In this document: piece after piece, positions 12,873 through 25,286 of the stretch
Layout of the letters: the number at the start of each line of letters is the position of its first letter
Numbering within the stretch: position 1 is the stretch's first letter
Origin: Kalaharituber pfeilii
Taxonomy: Eukaryota; Ascomycota; Pezizomycetes; Pezizales; Pezizaceae
Assembly: GCA_015179045.1 (NCBI GenBank)
Contig: WHUZ01000006.1
Coordinates: 558,001 to 622,000, forward strand
Length of the DNA stretch: 64,000 nucleotides
Direction of reading: 5' to 3'
Position numbers and translations under genes: made by a program
Notes under the pieces: model-generated
Seen by the model: the letters and a program-made list of their open reading frames with translations, nothing else
What the model was told of the DNA's origin: nothing
Databases searched by the model: none

Positions 12873-14038
12873 TCAGCTCAAAGCGGAGTCGACACCATAG
12901 TAGGCTGGCTTGCGGTTGAAGTAGTCATCCCAAAGCAATGGAGAGTCATAGTTGGCGAAGGTGGAGTCAACCCATGAATCCTAAGGCGTTTGTTAGTCAG
13001 ACTCGAAACCACGAGGAACAGGGAACCTAAGGCTCAGCTTACCTTGTCGGAGACACCCCAGACGGTGACACCAACGCACTTGGGGGTGTTCAAGCAGGCC
13101 TTGGTGATGGTGTTGTAATCAGTCTGCTGCTGATTCAACTTATTGTTGTCTACCGGCTTGGCAATTCTTATATCCAACTCAGTAATTGCGCAGTCGAGGC
13201 CAGTGTTGCCCATGCGCTACAACTGGGTCTGGACACCGCAGACCTGCCCGAGGATCAAGTGGGCTTGCGTACCGATACCGCGATGGGAACACCACGGTTG
13301 CGGAGACGCAAAGGAGAGCGTCGATCTTGGCCCCAGGACCATCGAGGTTGTGGTCGTTGGTGTAGAGCTTGGCATTGGGGTCTGCAGCGCGAGCGGCCTT
13401 GAAGGCGATATCGATGAAGTTCTCGCCGAGCAACGGTAGAAGACAGAGTTACGGAAAGACCTTGGGAAGTTAGTACAGAGACTCCGTGAGAAGGATAATA
13501 TGCTTGGGCTGGCGCACGTGATCGACGTACCCGTTCTCCTCGAAGACCTCGTTCACGACATCCCAAGCGTAGATCTGCGGCCGGCAACAGCTTTGATATA
13601 GTTCTGGACGACGGTAGTCAGGGTAGAAGCACTGTTGATGTTATTAACCCAGCCGGGGAGCTGAGAGTGCCAGATTAGGGTATGGCCTCGGATTAATTGC
13701 GGTTATTGGAAGTAGCAAAGTTGACGAGCTGATCAGCATTGCCCCAATTGAAGTTACCCTGAGAGGCTGTAATAATTGGTATGCATAAGTTAGTATGGGC
13801 TTAACACCTCCCGAAAAGAATGTATACGCACGCTCAATAGCATCCCACTTCATTGAATCCTCAGAAGTGACTGCTCCGAAGTCTGCAATGGTGATCGTCT
13901 TGATATTGGAGTTGTTGAGAGCGTTAGAGTCAACAGCAGTACCGTAGTACCTCTTTTCATCTTGGGGTTCAGGAGACCAAGGACGGCGGATGGGCCGAGG
14001 GCAAGGACGATGAGGGTGAGTGCAGCCTTCATTATCAT
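12873..14038 (-). pseudogene. GH10 endo-1,4-beta-xylanase pseudogene
   Basis: The minus strand starts with a good signal peptide (MIMKAALTLIVLALGPSAVL) at 14038. GH10 blocks then follow in order but in different frames: YYGTAVDSNALNNSN; SEDSMKWDAIE; GNFNWGNADQLVNFA; GHTLIWHSQLPGWV; YAWDVVNEVFEENG (acid/base Glu); [30 protein letters not shown] (nucleophile Glu); [15 protein letters not shown]; and a normal C-terminal end at 12873. At least three introns with proper borders remain, one with a TACTAAC branch site near 13470. Frame breaks are needed near 13970, 13697, 13580 and 13452, with further ones around 13250-13320, and an in-frame TAG lies near 13215. The active enzyme would be secreted and cut xylan. 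Several independent lesions make this a relic rather than one sequence error. Confidence 0.88.
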
Positions 14039-15859
14039 GTTGCAAAGGATAACAGGCTAAGTACTTAGGTATAGAAGTAGTGAAAGGGGGACTAGGGAGT
14101 GCGAGACACACAAAGGAAAGGACTCGATGGGACTTGTGTCGACGGCGAGGATGGTACACGAGAGGCATCAAGGGGACGGGGAGCGAGGCCCTTTATATCT
14201 TGCAGAAGGGGACAAAACGATGGTGAGACCTAGATAGGAAAAAGTGCGGTCTCTATTTGCTACGTACACATTCATTACTGAGAGCCATTAGGCCGAGTGG
14301 AGGCCTCTCGGAGAGTACCAGCCCTGAGGCAATAATTTCCTCTGATGTTAGACATATAGGGCGTATGGGCAGGGATCACCGTGGTTGCGCTGCTCCGGAA
14401 ACTTGCATGAGTTGGACTGTGCGAGTGTGCGAGGGCGCCATGAGCTTGCCCTGCCCCAACGGCGATAACTCGCCAGCTTCCTCACGATGCGCTGCTTGGG
14501 GACCCCGACGACGGCATCCACAGATATGCGGGTAAATCCAGGCTATTATGGGGGAGGCCGTGCAAGGTAAATTGGACTGCTCTTGTAGCACCGCAACCTC
14601 AAAGACTTACGTTAGTCCCGCCCCCATATACACTGTATGCACTTCCGTTTTTTTTTTTCCCCCGGGCGCACCACTCCGCCCCATCTCCCCCAAGCTCCTC
14701 CCCCACAAATGAAGGCCGCTGTTTCCCAGATTTGGCTGTTGTGGGTTGGGTAAATGTACCGACTGAATTCAGTTGTCGAGAACGTTGCGTGCGACGTCGG
14801 CCAGGCATATCATCCATTCCAAAAGCGCGAACGCACCAAGACTGCTACTACTCTCTCCGTGGCCAGAACGAGGCCCCATCACATGCGGATGCAAGGGACG
14901 GATGGACCGGCCGCATGAGTGGGGATAAAGTGGATTAAAGCAAATTGTGAGGGGACTGGCTCGAGGCAAATGGCACGAGGCAGTGTGAGAGATGTATATA
15001 TACAGTATATTGAAGTCTAATGCGAGAAAGAAAGGTCTAGGAGTTTCTCCTCCCTTAAATACCCTTCCTTCATCCCATCTCGCTACCCTGAGCGGTAACA
15101 TCTCCCTCCTACCCGAACAGGTAACCTCCCCTACCACCCGAAGAGGTAGGACTCTACTTCCCAAAGAGGTACCACCTGAAGAGGTAACCTCACACAAATC
15201 CCTCTGAACCAAGCCTCAACGCCGGCCTGCTATTGCTAGGGAATTCGAAGTCCACAACCAGACACATTCATGGAGCCAGCTTGAACACCATGGAGACCAC
15301 AAAGGAGGGACTCCACAAATGCACGCGTGGGGTATAACTAGCGTAGTCGGGCATTTCTTTGCTCGTTACCCTCCACTTCGAGCAAGCTCTATGCCGATAT
15401 TGACGCTGGTCGTAGTACATATACACTAGCATGTGGCCACCTCGCGACCGCGAGAGTGAGTGTAGGTGTAGTGGTAGTGGATAAGGGACCCATAAAGTCG
15501 GCGTCAAGTGACTGTACACTCTTTACCAGTTCCATGACCGTACAATCTCGTTTCTCTGCATTTATTCATATCAGTATATTCTCATTGTTATTTATAATAT
15601 CACGCAATCCTACTCCTGCATCCAGGGAGCTCTAGTACCAAATGTAGCTTCAGAAGGTTAATTTTATATATTTTGTGGAGTATAATGCTAATAATTGTAG
15701 AACCTATGGATAGAGAAACCCTCGTTACAGCCCATAAACTCTACCTAAATTCCAGTTAATATCTACCCACAATGATATTGCTCAGATGTCCAGCATATGC
15801 CCTTTCATGTGTACCTAGCTTCCTTATCTGGCTTCTAGCACCATGCCGTACTGGTCCAG
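14039..15859. other. Spacer upstream of the xylanase relic
   Basis: Overlapping short frames on both strands show no domain. A Pol II promoter for the xylanase would have been at the left edge. A short repetitive motif (accacc/gaggta) occurs near 15100-15190. Nothing else is recognised. Confidence 0.5.
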
Positions 15860-16749
15860 CACATTCTCATTTTGCCCCATCTCGCACCATCGAAAGTAAT
15901 CTGCCATACTTGTAAAATTGTAAATTGAGCTCATTTTGGCATATCTTACACCATTAAGGAGGTCTTATTGTATCTGTCAAATTGAGCCATACCACCTCAC
16001 TTTGCACCATAGAAAGAGGCCAGCCTTAACTGTGAATTGAGCTCATTTTACCATGTTCCACACTGCCAGGTGGGTCCTGCCGTACCTGTCAAATTTGGCT
16101 CATTCTGCTGTTCTCACACTGTGGAAAGAGTCCGGTGATACTTGTCAACTTGAGCTCATTCTGCCTCATCTCACACCATCGAGAGAGACTGCCATTCCTA
16201 TTGAATTTGGCTCATTCTGCTATATCTCACATTATTGAGGAGCTGTCATCCCTGTCAAATTGTGCTCGCCCTGCTGTATCTCATGTTGGCAAGAGAGATC
16301 TACCAATCCCTGTCAACTTCGGCTTATTTTGCTGCATCTCCCAGGCTGAAATAGACCTGCCATACTTGTCAAATTTGACTCTCGTTCTGCTGCATTTTGT
16401 GCTATCGAATAACTATCAAGTTGTGCTCATTCTGCTATATCTCATAATGCGGAAAGAGTCCTATTATACCTGTCAAATTTGGCTCACTCTGCTACTCTCC
16501 TGTGGAAAGGTGCTACTATACCTATCAAATTGAGTTCGTTTTACTACATCTCACGCTAGTAAGAGAGGTGTGCCATACTTATGAAATTTGGCTCATTCTT
16601 TTGTATCTCGTGCCGTAGAAGAGTCTTGCCATACCTATATACTTGTTAAAGTTAGATTATTCTGCTGTATCTTGTATTGTCAAGGGAGACCTACACACCG
16701 GTCCAATTGAGTTCATTTTGCTGCATCTCGTGCTCTCAAGAGAGACCTA

Positions 16750-16786
<37 letters not shown>

Positions 16787-17520
16787 CACGTAACTCTGCT
16801 TGCAGCTATTCGCCATGGCAGGGCAAGAGAGACCTCCTATACCTGTCAAATTCAGCTCATTCTGCTGCTCTTACGCTATGGAAAGAGTCCTGTAATACTT
16901 GTCAACTTGAGCTCATTCGGCCACATCTTGCGCCATTGAGAGAAAGCTGTCATACCTGTTAAATTAAGCTTATTCTGCCTCATTTTTGCCTGTCAAGGTC
17001 ATATCTGTCAACTTAACCACATCCATCCTCATCTTGCGCCATTGAGGGAGACTGTTATACCTATTAAATTTGGCTCATTCTGCTGCATCTCACACCATTG
17101 AGGAGCTATCATACCTGTCAAAGTGCCTGTCAAATTCGGCTCATTTTGCTGCATCTCGTGAGGTGAAATAGACCTACCATACCTATCACATTTGACTCGT
17201 TCTGCTGCATCTCGCACCATTGAGGAGCTGTTGTGCCTGTCAAATTGAGGAGCTATCGTGCCTGTTAAATTCAGGAGCTGTCATGCCTGTCAAATTAAGG
17301 AGCTGTCGTGCCTGTTAAATTGAGGAGCTGTCGTGCCTGTCAAATTGAGGAGCTGTCGTGCCTGTCAAATTGAGGAGCTATCATGCCTGTTAAATTGAGG
17401 AGCTGTCATGCCTGTCAAAGTGCCTGTCAAATTCGGCTCATTTTGCTGCATCTCGCGGGGTGAAATGGACCTACCATACCTGTCAAATTTGACTCGTTCT
17501 GCTACATCTCTAGTGACTAA
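15860..17520. repeat. Degenerate 57-bp satellite, roughly 25 units
   Basis: A unit of about 52-58 bp recurs head to tail. Its conserved parts are CTCATTCTGCTGCATCTC, then a variable 'caccat..gaga' stretch, then 'ccatacctgtcaaattgag'. Copies are strongly diverged from one another, so the array is old, except near 17136-17215 and 17431-17507, where two stretches are nearly the same. The array is interrupted by a T29 run at 16753-16781 followed by about 50 bp of unrelated sequence. Open frames in it are incidental and no coding function is claimed. Confidence 0.85.
17221..17420. repeat. 25-bp satellite nested in the 57-bp array
   Basis: About eight head-to-tail copies of a 25-mer made of GAGGAGCTGTCGTGCC plus TGTCAAATT, much more homogeneous than the surrounding 57-bp units. 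The 25-mer is a sub-segment of the larger unit, so this is a local re-amplification. Confidence 0.88.
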
Positions 17521-20285
17521 CATCCATGCTTAAGGTCGCAATTAATTTCCATGTTATTAGGGCTGGCTTGAAGGCCTTGATCTTTTGGTACTGCAGAGTT
17601 TACTCCTGCATACCTTTGATTCAGCTAACTGCTTGTAGCAACCCATGCTCTTTCTATTGTATGTCTACATCAATACCAGAATCCGGAGCTTGGTAGGTTG
17701 ACTTGTTCACATCCTATAAATGGCTAGTCTGATTAGCAAATGGCGCAGGTCAGCAAGATATAAACATTAACTGTATCTTTTTTTCTAGGGTAAAAAAACT
17801 CATATAAATGTATTCTTCAATATAATAATGCTAATTCAGCTGTGTCACTGCTTCAAAATCAGATGCCACAAATGCTAGAAGATGGATTTCAATTTGGAAA
17901 AGTTAGAGGTACTTGACTTGAGGCAGGAGACAGAAGAGTCTGGCTAGGTTTGCGTTGACTTTTAAGTATTATCGACTGGGATCATGCCACTAATAGGTAT
18001 CTTACAGCGCCTGTGTAGAACTACAGTTATAATTGCTGATCCATGGATTCTTTAAGATATGCATCCACATGTATCATGATTATCTACAGTAAGTATACCA
18101 GATAGAAATGTCAAATAATTTAACTTTTGACAGCTAGTTGCGCTGTTATAGCAATGATCGCTCATCGACCGCTGATTACGAACTAGGCAGGCTCCAACGC
18201 ACAGCCTCTAATGTATGCTTAATATAAAACTAGAATTATCAGTGGTGTTTCTGGTTAGGACAGGCCATGAGACCAGAAACTTGTACACTCCACACGAACT
18301 CTAAAGACTGGCTATGGCAATGTAGCATCTAATTGAACCAAGTAAGCTGATTAGAGAATAAATACCAAATGTAAGTGTCGAATGTTCGTTAGAAGAACTT
18401 AGGTTCTTTTGCACTGAACTACATCTACATGCACAGCTCCTTGAGCAAGCAGTGAAACTGGAGTGCTAGTTCCTGAAATTTACTACACTGTCTGGTTAGT
18501 TGGTCAGAAAGCTACCACAATGGAAAAAAGAGATAAATTGAAAAGGGATTAATTATAAATTTCAGGAGCACCAGATTATAAAAGTATGCCGGTATCTCAT
18601 TCTACTCTGGCGTCAGCAAGGTGAACCTCGCAGTGTTCATGGGGCAAGATCTAAGGGAAGATAAAAGGCTGCTACAACAACCTTACAGTACTTCAAATAT
18701 TTCACAAAACTTGACAGATCTGATATACGGAGATCCTCAATCAGGAATGAGAAACTCTGCAGTGCAGTGCAGCTAGAGTAGTGAGGACGAACCACTTGAT
18801 GAGCTATGGAGCTTGCACCTAGCCTAATTTAGTAGCTACTGTGTTGGAATACCTGGCAATGGTATGTATGACATACAAAGTATGCTATACATCCATGGTA
18901 TGGTATGCGAGGTATGGCATGCGAGGTATGAATGGCCTCGATAATATATGTACGGAATGCCAACAACCTCATGCTATCAAGGAGATCAAATATCATGTAT
19001 ATATAAGCTGTGTATATGCCATCGAACAAATTAATCTCACATGCATGCTGATTTTTATTTTGATCCGCTTGTCTTGTAAAATGGCTTGAAACTTCTGAAT
19101 TGTGTATATAATTTGTGTAGTGTACACTGCCTGTTGAGCGAACTCTATGTACGTGTATTTCCTCTCTGCGGTGACCTGTATACAGTCACTGTCAGCGTTC
19201 AGGCAAGCAGGAACACAGAATAAACGGGTTGCAACTACAGGGGATATACTAAATGGGCATTTTTCAACCAATAAGGTTATTGTTTAAAGTCCTCTCCGTG
19301 AATTGAGGCTATCTTCTCACTCTTGCTCTCAAGCCCAGAGCCGTAAATCACCATCAACGGCGCAGCCCCTGTCTAAGGCGACCTATGACCATGTTATCGT
19401 TGTGCAGCACGCCGGAGGACGTACCTTGCAACTACTAACGACTAGGGATGAGGCTACATTGCAATTACATGAGCATGAACCAAGGCAGATCTGGCATGCT
19501 CCTGCTGGTAAGACTTAGCATCACACATCACTAACAAGTAACAGCACGCGGTCATATACAAGATACTTCTATATGCTGTCTAAAATTGACTCTCCTTCTA
19601 ATACCCGTCGTAAACCAGCACACAATTAGCTCATGATCACCAAAAGCGCTGTATCTACTTGATGCTGCTGGTGAAGTACTTTTGTGAGCTGTTTAAGGTC
19701 GGTTCGAGACCCGTTCAAGGCTCCACTATTAGTAGTTCCTTAGAACAATGTTATTACTGTGGTGCCAACGCGCAATTAGAAGCAACGTGTCTGTGAGATA
19801 GATGTATGTTTAGGCATACATACAAACATACAGCGCCAGCACGCTCTGCATCAAGCAGGCATGGTCGTATACGGGTAGCTATCTGTGTTCGTTGGTCAAT
19901 ACAACTCAGCACAGGATTGTGAACCGAGTTACTCGAGAACATGGCGGCATTATCGCACCTACATTACTAGCCCCATTAGATTGCCTAAATAAAACTCGGG
20001 TCAGTTGAATAAATGCTACAGTTCACAGAAATTCCTTAACAACCACATGAGGCTCTTTTTGGTAGTCGCCAAGCTGGAGCACACAATTGGGCGTAGTCAA
20101 GTTGGCAGCTTGCCAATGGTTGGTTAAAGATGGCACCGTAGTATGAAAAACAAAATGTGGGGGTTTTTGAATAATTACAACAAACAATCTGTTGCTTATA
20201 ATATCACCAACGTGAATTGAGGCTCCGTTGCCAAGCTCTCACTATTACTATCCTGCCGTGTGTCGGAAAGCACTAGTCATTCGAA
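17521..20285. other. Spacer upstream of the NLR gene
   Basis: A/T-rich and without a supportable gene. Short frames at 18829-19518 have no recognisable content. The stretch CGTGAATTGAGGCT occurs at about 19298 and again at about 20211, shortly before the NLR start, with weaker similarity around it, suggesting a duplicated upstream segment. Confidence 0.5.
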
Positions 20286-23200
20286 ATGGGTAAAAATGAT
20301 CCTAAAAGCCCAACAGGGCTTCGTGAGAGGGCTAGAAGGTTCGGGGAAAAGCTTGGGATCAGGTCAGTCTTCCAACAGAATGGCGATACCTCTGCTCAGG
20401 CTAACCTCCCCTTCTCTATAGAGGCTCGCCTAGATCGACATCTCCCGCCGGAAATATAGAGGGGTGTGCGAAGACTTCTAGCGCCTCCCCCTCAACAGAG
20501 AGTCTTTCGCATACTCCCCACCTCGCAACCCCACACACACGGCCAACACAAACATCAGCGAGCCCAGTTACTACTGTCACATCACCACTACCATTAGTAC
20601 AAATACAAACTGTGGATGCTACCTCAGCATCCGGTTCATCTCATTCACCAACTGCATCTGGACCACCGACAACTCGTCCGCAGAATACCCGTGCCAATGT
20701 CGAAGATGTAATTAAGGAGTTGCAGTCTGCTAAAGCAGATATCAAAAAAAGACAATGGAAATATACCAACAGGCATGGCGAGACTGTTGTCGTAGTGGAG
20801 CGGATAGGGCGGATCCTTAATGGGGTGCAGAAGTATGCAGCAATAGTCGATACGGCAATACAGCATAGCCCTGAAACCACCGCTCTTGTATGGGCTGGTG
20901 TGAAAGTTATTCTGCAGGTCAGTCATAGAATTCCCTCCCATGGAACATTCGTTTAATGTAATAGGTTGCACTCAATCATGTCGAATTGATGGAAAACCTG
21001 GAACTTGCAATGGCAACTATTATTGATACGATGGCCACTTGTGAATTCTATGCTCACATCTATATGACTGCATCGTTGGAGGTCACAGTGCATTCAGACT
21101 TAACTGAGGCTTTTAAACGCACGCTGGATTCTGCTCTGAAAGCACTCTATGATGCCATTTCGGTTTTTATAGCAGAAGTAAAAAAATATTTCGGCAGCTC
21201 AACTTCATGTAAGAAATTCGTTTTGTGTCAGTTTAGACTTCCCTAACGAGTACCAAATTTAGGGGCAAAGAGTGTTGGGAATCTCTTTACGCCTTTCTCA
21301 GTATCGATGCAACCATTCCTCGATGAAATAGCTAGCAAGGAAAAAGTTGTTTGCAGGTGTGCCAATATGGCTACAATGAAAAGGATCATGGGCAAGAACG
21401 CTATGTGACTCTTACATAGGTATATTATGCTAATGAGAATAGACATTTCCAAGATGGAGGACCTCTTGAATAATATAAGGAAGGAAATGAAACCTTTGAC
21501 CATGCTAGAAAGTGAGTGCATCGTCTTGTACTATCTTCGTTCATAGGAAACGATTCTGCAACTGATGCTAATTGTAAAAGCAAGAGCAGATATGTTCACG
21601 AACATGGAAGAAAACCTTGTGGTGACTAGGAATATTGAGGATATGGTAACTACACTTGGTACGTTTGTACACACCTATTCATTGATCTCTTTTTTAATGT
21701 AAATTAGTATTGAATCAACGACAAACAACTGTTTGGAAAACTTTAAATCCAGACTTGGAGCAGCTGAAGAAGAATTACCTAGCTAAGCATAAGCTTGATT
21801 TCGAGTTTGACCTATATATTCCAGCGGAAGGAATGACACATCCGCACGATAGCAAGCGCTTTAACCTACTGGACGCTGTTCAAAAATTCCTTTCAGATGC
21901 CGTGCCACAAAAGATTTGCTTGATCCAAGGTGCTGCTGGATCCGGAAAATCAACGTTCAACCATCACCTTGCACAGAAGCTCTGGTCTGTCTTTGATAAA
22001 GCCTCCAATAAAGAAATTGCAGTGGTTCCAGTATTTATTTCACTCTCTAGGGTGTATACATCAGGAATCCACAACCAAGATTTAATAGCCACTTTCTTTG
22101 CCAAACAAGGCTTTCAAAAAGACCAAATAGACCTAGTTCGGCATCAACGACAGTTTGTATTTATCTTGGATGGTTATGACGAAGTTGAGAGACGAGATCG
22201 CAACTTTTATACCGAAAACGAGCTTGATACATGGAATGCTAAAGTGGTTATTACCAGCCGACCCGAATATTTGCTCTCTGGGTATCAGAGCCAGTTTTAC
22301 CCCCGTGGTCAGCCAAAACTATTACAAGAATACTACCTTGCGCCGTTTTCGAAGTCAAGCATCCGAACGTACATTGCACGATATGTGAAGGCTAGACCTG
22401 GTTACTCAGTTGAGGAGTATGAACAGCATATACTGAAGCCTGATGTTTGTGCTCTAGTCAGCAACCCTTTTCTACTAAAAATGACCATGACCGTGAAACC
22501 AGCTCATAGTAAAGACAAACTCAAGCGCGGAGATTTATATCATCAGTTCATTGAATATTGGATCAACCAGGCAAAGGAACGTTTGGATAATATACAGCTA
22601 CCAGAAACCCAGCGTAATGCATATACCCAGTTAACCAATATCAACTTTAGTTTCCAAGCACAATGCTTTTGTCAACAGTTTGCCCTAACACTCTATCGTT
22701 GTCAAGCATTAGAAGCAAGCTATGCACCTGCTAGTCTTTTTCCCGATTCTATCCCACAAGAGCAGTCAATGTGGAAATGCTTTTTAGCAGATGATGATAC
22801 TAAAGTGCAACTTCTACGCCTCAGTTCACCGCTTATTCGGCAGGGCAATTTATACCGATTTTTACACAAGTCGCTACGGGACTATTTGGTAGCCGAAGTA
22901 ATTTTGAAGGATGAGGCGTTCAAAGAGTGTAAAGCCAATGCACTAATAAATGAATTTCATCTTGTGGACGATCCTGGTATTCTTGACTTCATCATCGAGA
23001 AAGCATGGCTAATGCAGCACCATCTTTTGGCCTTTGTGGAGCGATCTAAAACCGACACTAATTTTTCCACAGCATCAGCAAATGCAATTACGCTTCTAGT
23101 TAGAGCAGGAAGGAGCTTCACAGGTTATGATTTGCGTGGCATAAGGATCCCAAGAGCAGATCTAAGTGGTGGCTTCTTTCATCAGGCTCAATTGCAAAAT

Positions 23201-25286
23201 GCAGACCTATGTCAGGTTCGTACATACGCAATTAACAAAAACATATGATAAATATGTCAACAAATTAGCTAATGTTATAAAGCAGGTTCGTGCACATCAA
23301 ACCTGGTTTGAGCGGGCAGACCTGAGTAAAGCTAGCATGAACAATGTATCGTTTGGGGAAAGGCCTTTCTTTGAGGGACATTGCGACTCGGTAAAGAGTG
23401 TCGCCTTCTCCCCTGACGGCCAGCTACTTGCCTCTGGCAGTGACGATGATACTATACGCCTGTGGTCAGTGCCGCGCCATGAAACCGTCCATACCTTTGA
23501 GGGACATCGCGACTGGGTACGGAGTGTCGCCTTCTCCCCTGACGGCCAGCTGCTTGCCTCTGGCAGTGATGATGGTACTATACGCCTGTGGTCAGTGCCG
23601 CGCCATGAAACCGTCCATACCTTTGAGGGACATCGCGGCTCGGTACGGAGTGTCGCCTTCTCCCCTGACGGCCAGCTGCTTGCCTCTGGCAATCATGATG
23701 GTACTATACGCCTGTGGTCAGTGCCGCGCCATGAAACCGTCCATACCTTTGAGGGACATCGCGGCTCGGTATGGAGTGTCGCCTTCTCCCCTGACGGCCA
23801 GCTGCTTGCCTCTGGCAATCAAGATCGTACTATACGCCTGTGGTCAGTGCCGCGCCATGAAACCGTCCATACCTTTGAGGGACATCGCGGCTCGGTATGG
23901 AGTGTCGCCTTCTCCCCTGACGGCCAGCTGCTTGCCTCTGGCAGTCAAGATCGTACTATACGTCTGTGGTCAGTGCCGCGCCATGAAACCGTCCATACCT
24001 TTGAGGGACATCGCGGCTGGGTAGAGAGTGTCGCCTTCTCCCCTGACGGCCAGCTGCTTGCCTCTGGCAGTCAAGATCGTACTATACGCCTGTGGTCAGT
24101 GCCGCGCCATGAAACCGTCCATACCTTTGAGGGACATCGCGGCTGGGTAGAGAGTGTCGCCTTCTCCCCTGACGGCCAGCTGCTTGCCTCTGGAAGTGAT
24201 GATAATACTATACGCCTGTGGTCAGTGCCGCGCCATGAAACCGTCCATACCTTTGAGGGACATCGCGGCTCGGTACGGAGTGTCGCCTTCTCCCCTGACG
24301 GCCAGCTGCTTGCCACCAGTGATGATGATACTATACGCCTGTGGTCAGTGCCGCGCCATGAAACCGTCCATACCTTTGAGGGATATCGCAACTCGGTACG
24401 GAGTGTCGCCTTCTCCCCTGACGGCCAGCTGCTTGCCTCTGGCAGTCATGATGGTACTATACGCCTGTGGTCAGTGCCGCGCCATGAAACCGTCCATACC
24501 TTTGAGGGACATCGCAGCATGGTACTGAGTGTCGCCTTCTCCCCTGACGGCCAGCTGCTTGCCTCTGGCAGTCATGATGGTACTATACGCCTATGGTCAG
24601 TGCCGCGCCATGAAACCGTCCATACCTTTGAGGGACATCGCGGCTTGGCATGGAGTGTCGCCTTCTCCCCTGACGGCCAGCTGCTTGCCTCTGGCAGTGA
24701 CGATGATACTATACTACGCCTGTGGTCAGGGCCGCGCCATGAAACCGTCCATACCTTTGAGGGACATTGCGGCTCAATATGGAGTATCGCCTTATCCCCT
24801 GACGGCCAGCTGCTTGCCTCTGGCGGTGAAGATGGTGATATACGCCTGTGGTCAGTGCCGCGCCGTGAAACCGTCTATACCTTTGAGGGACATTGCGACT
24901 GGGTAGGGAGTGTCGCCTTCTCCCCTGACGGCCAGCTACTTGCCTCTGGCAGTGATGATGGTACTATACGCCTGTGGTCAGTGCCGCGCCATGAAACCGT
25001 CCATACCTTTGAGGGACATTGCCACTCGGTAAAGAGTGTCGCCTTCTCCCCTGACGGCCAGCTGCTTGCCTCTGGCAGTCGTGATGGTACTATACGCCTG
25101 TGGTCAGTGCAACACAAGGAAAAACTAGCCAATCATTCCTTAGAAATCGGCTGTGTATGGGCAGCGCCCCAAAACAGACTTATCCTCACGAATGTAAACA
25201 TTCAGGATGTGACTGGGCTCAATTCACTCAACTTTCGCCTGCTTGGACAACATGGAGCAGTTGGGCAGCCTGTACTCACTGAGTAA
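20286..25286 (+). CDS. STAND/NLR receptor: N-terminal helical domain, NACHT, pentapeptide-like link, 14 WD40 repeats
   Basis: Proposed exons 20286-20362, 20422-20917, 20965-21208, 21263-21356, 21420-21511, 21581-21658, 21708-23215, 23286-25286 (1529 aa). Frame holds through every splice; introns 4 and 5 are the least certain. After a Ser/Thr/Pro-rich start, residues about 115-300 (VVVVERIGRILNGVQKYAAI, ALVWAGVKVILQVALNHVE) form the helical N-terminal region seen in many fungal NACHT proteins; assignment to a named domain such as Goodbye is tentative. NACHT ATPase: Walker A GAAGSGKS at about 435-442, Walker B FVFILDGYDEV at about 510-520. A short A(D/N)LxX pentapeptide-like stretch spans the last intron. 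From about residue 892, fourteen WD40 repeats follow, enough for two seven-bladed propellers. Known relatives (HET-D/E, HNWD family) sense non-self in vegetative incompatibility; the ligand here is unknown. The protein is presumably cytosolic. The start is the ATG of MGKNDPKSPTGLRERARRFG, a common opening of this family. Confidence 0.9.
23370..25132 (+). repeat. Coding array of fourteen 126-bp WD40 repeats
   Basis: Fourteen consecutive units of 42 codons are nearly identical in DNA as well as protein (core SVAFSPDGQLLASGS and TIRLWSVPRHETVHTFEGH). Unit 8 lacks one codon (LLATSDDD) and unit 11 has one extra (TILRLW); unit 12 is the most diverged. Differences concentrate at a few positions just after FEGH and around the S-D-D-G turn. 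Nucleotide identity far above that needed for the fold points to recent amplification or gene conversion among units. Confidence 0.95.

Noticed and set aside
16135..16533. 132-codon frame in the satellite
   Set aside because: It only reflects the 57-bp periodicity; units have varied length and no phase conservation.
19683..19700. GGTTCGAGACCCG resembling a tRNA B box
   Set aside because: No A box, acceptor-stem pairing or anticodon arm could be built around it.
23297..25132. Long frames antisense to and out of phase with the WD40 array
   Set aside because: They are shadows of the 126-bp periodicity; the repeat unit lacks stops in other frames.
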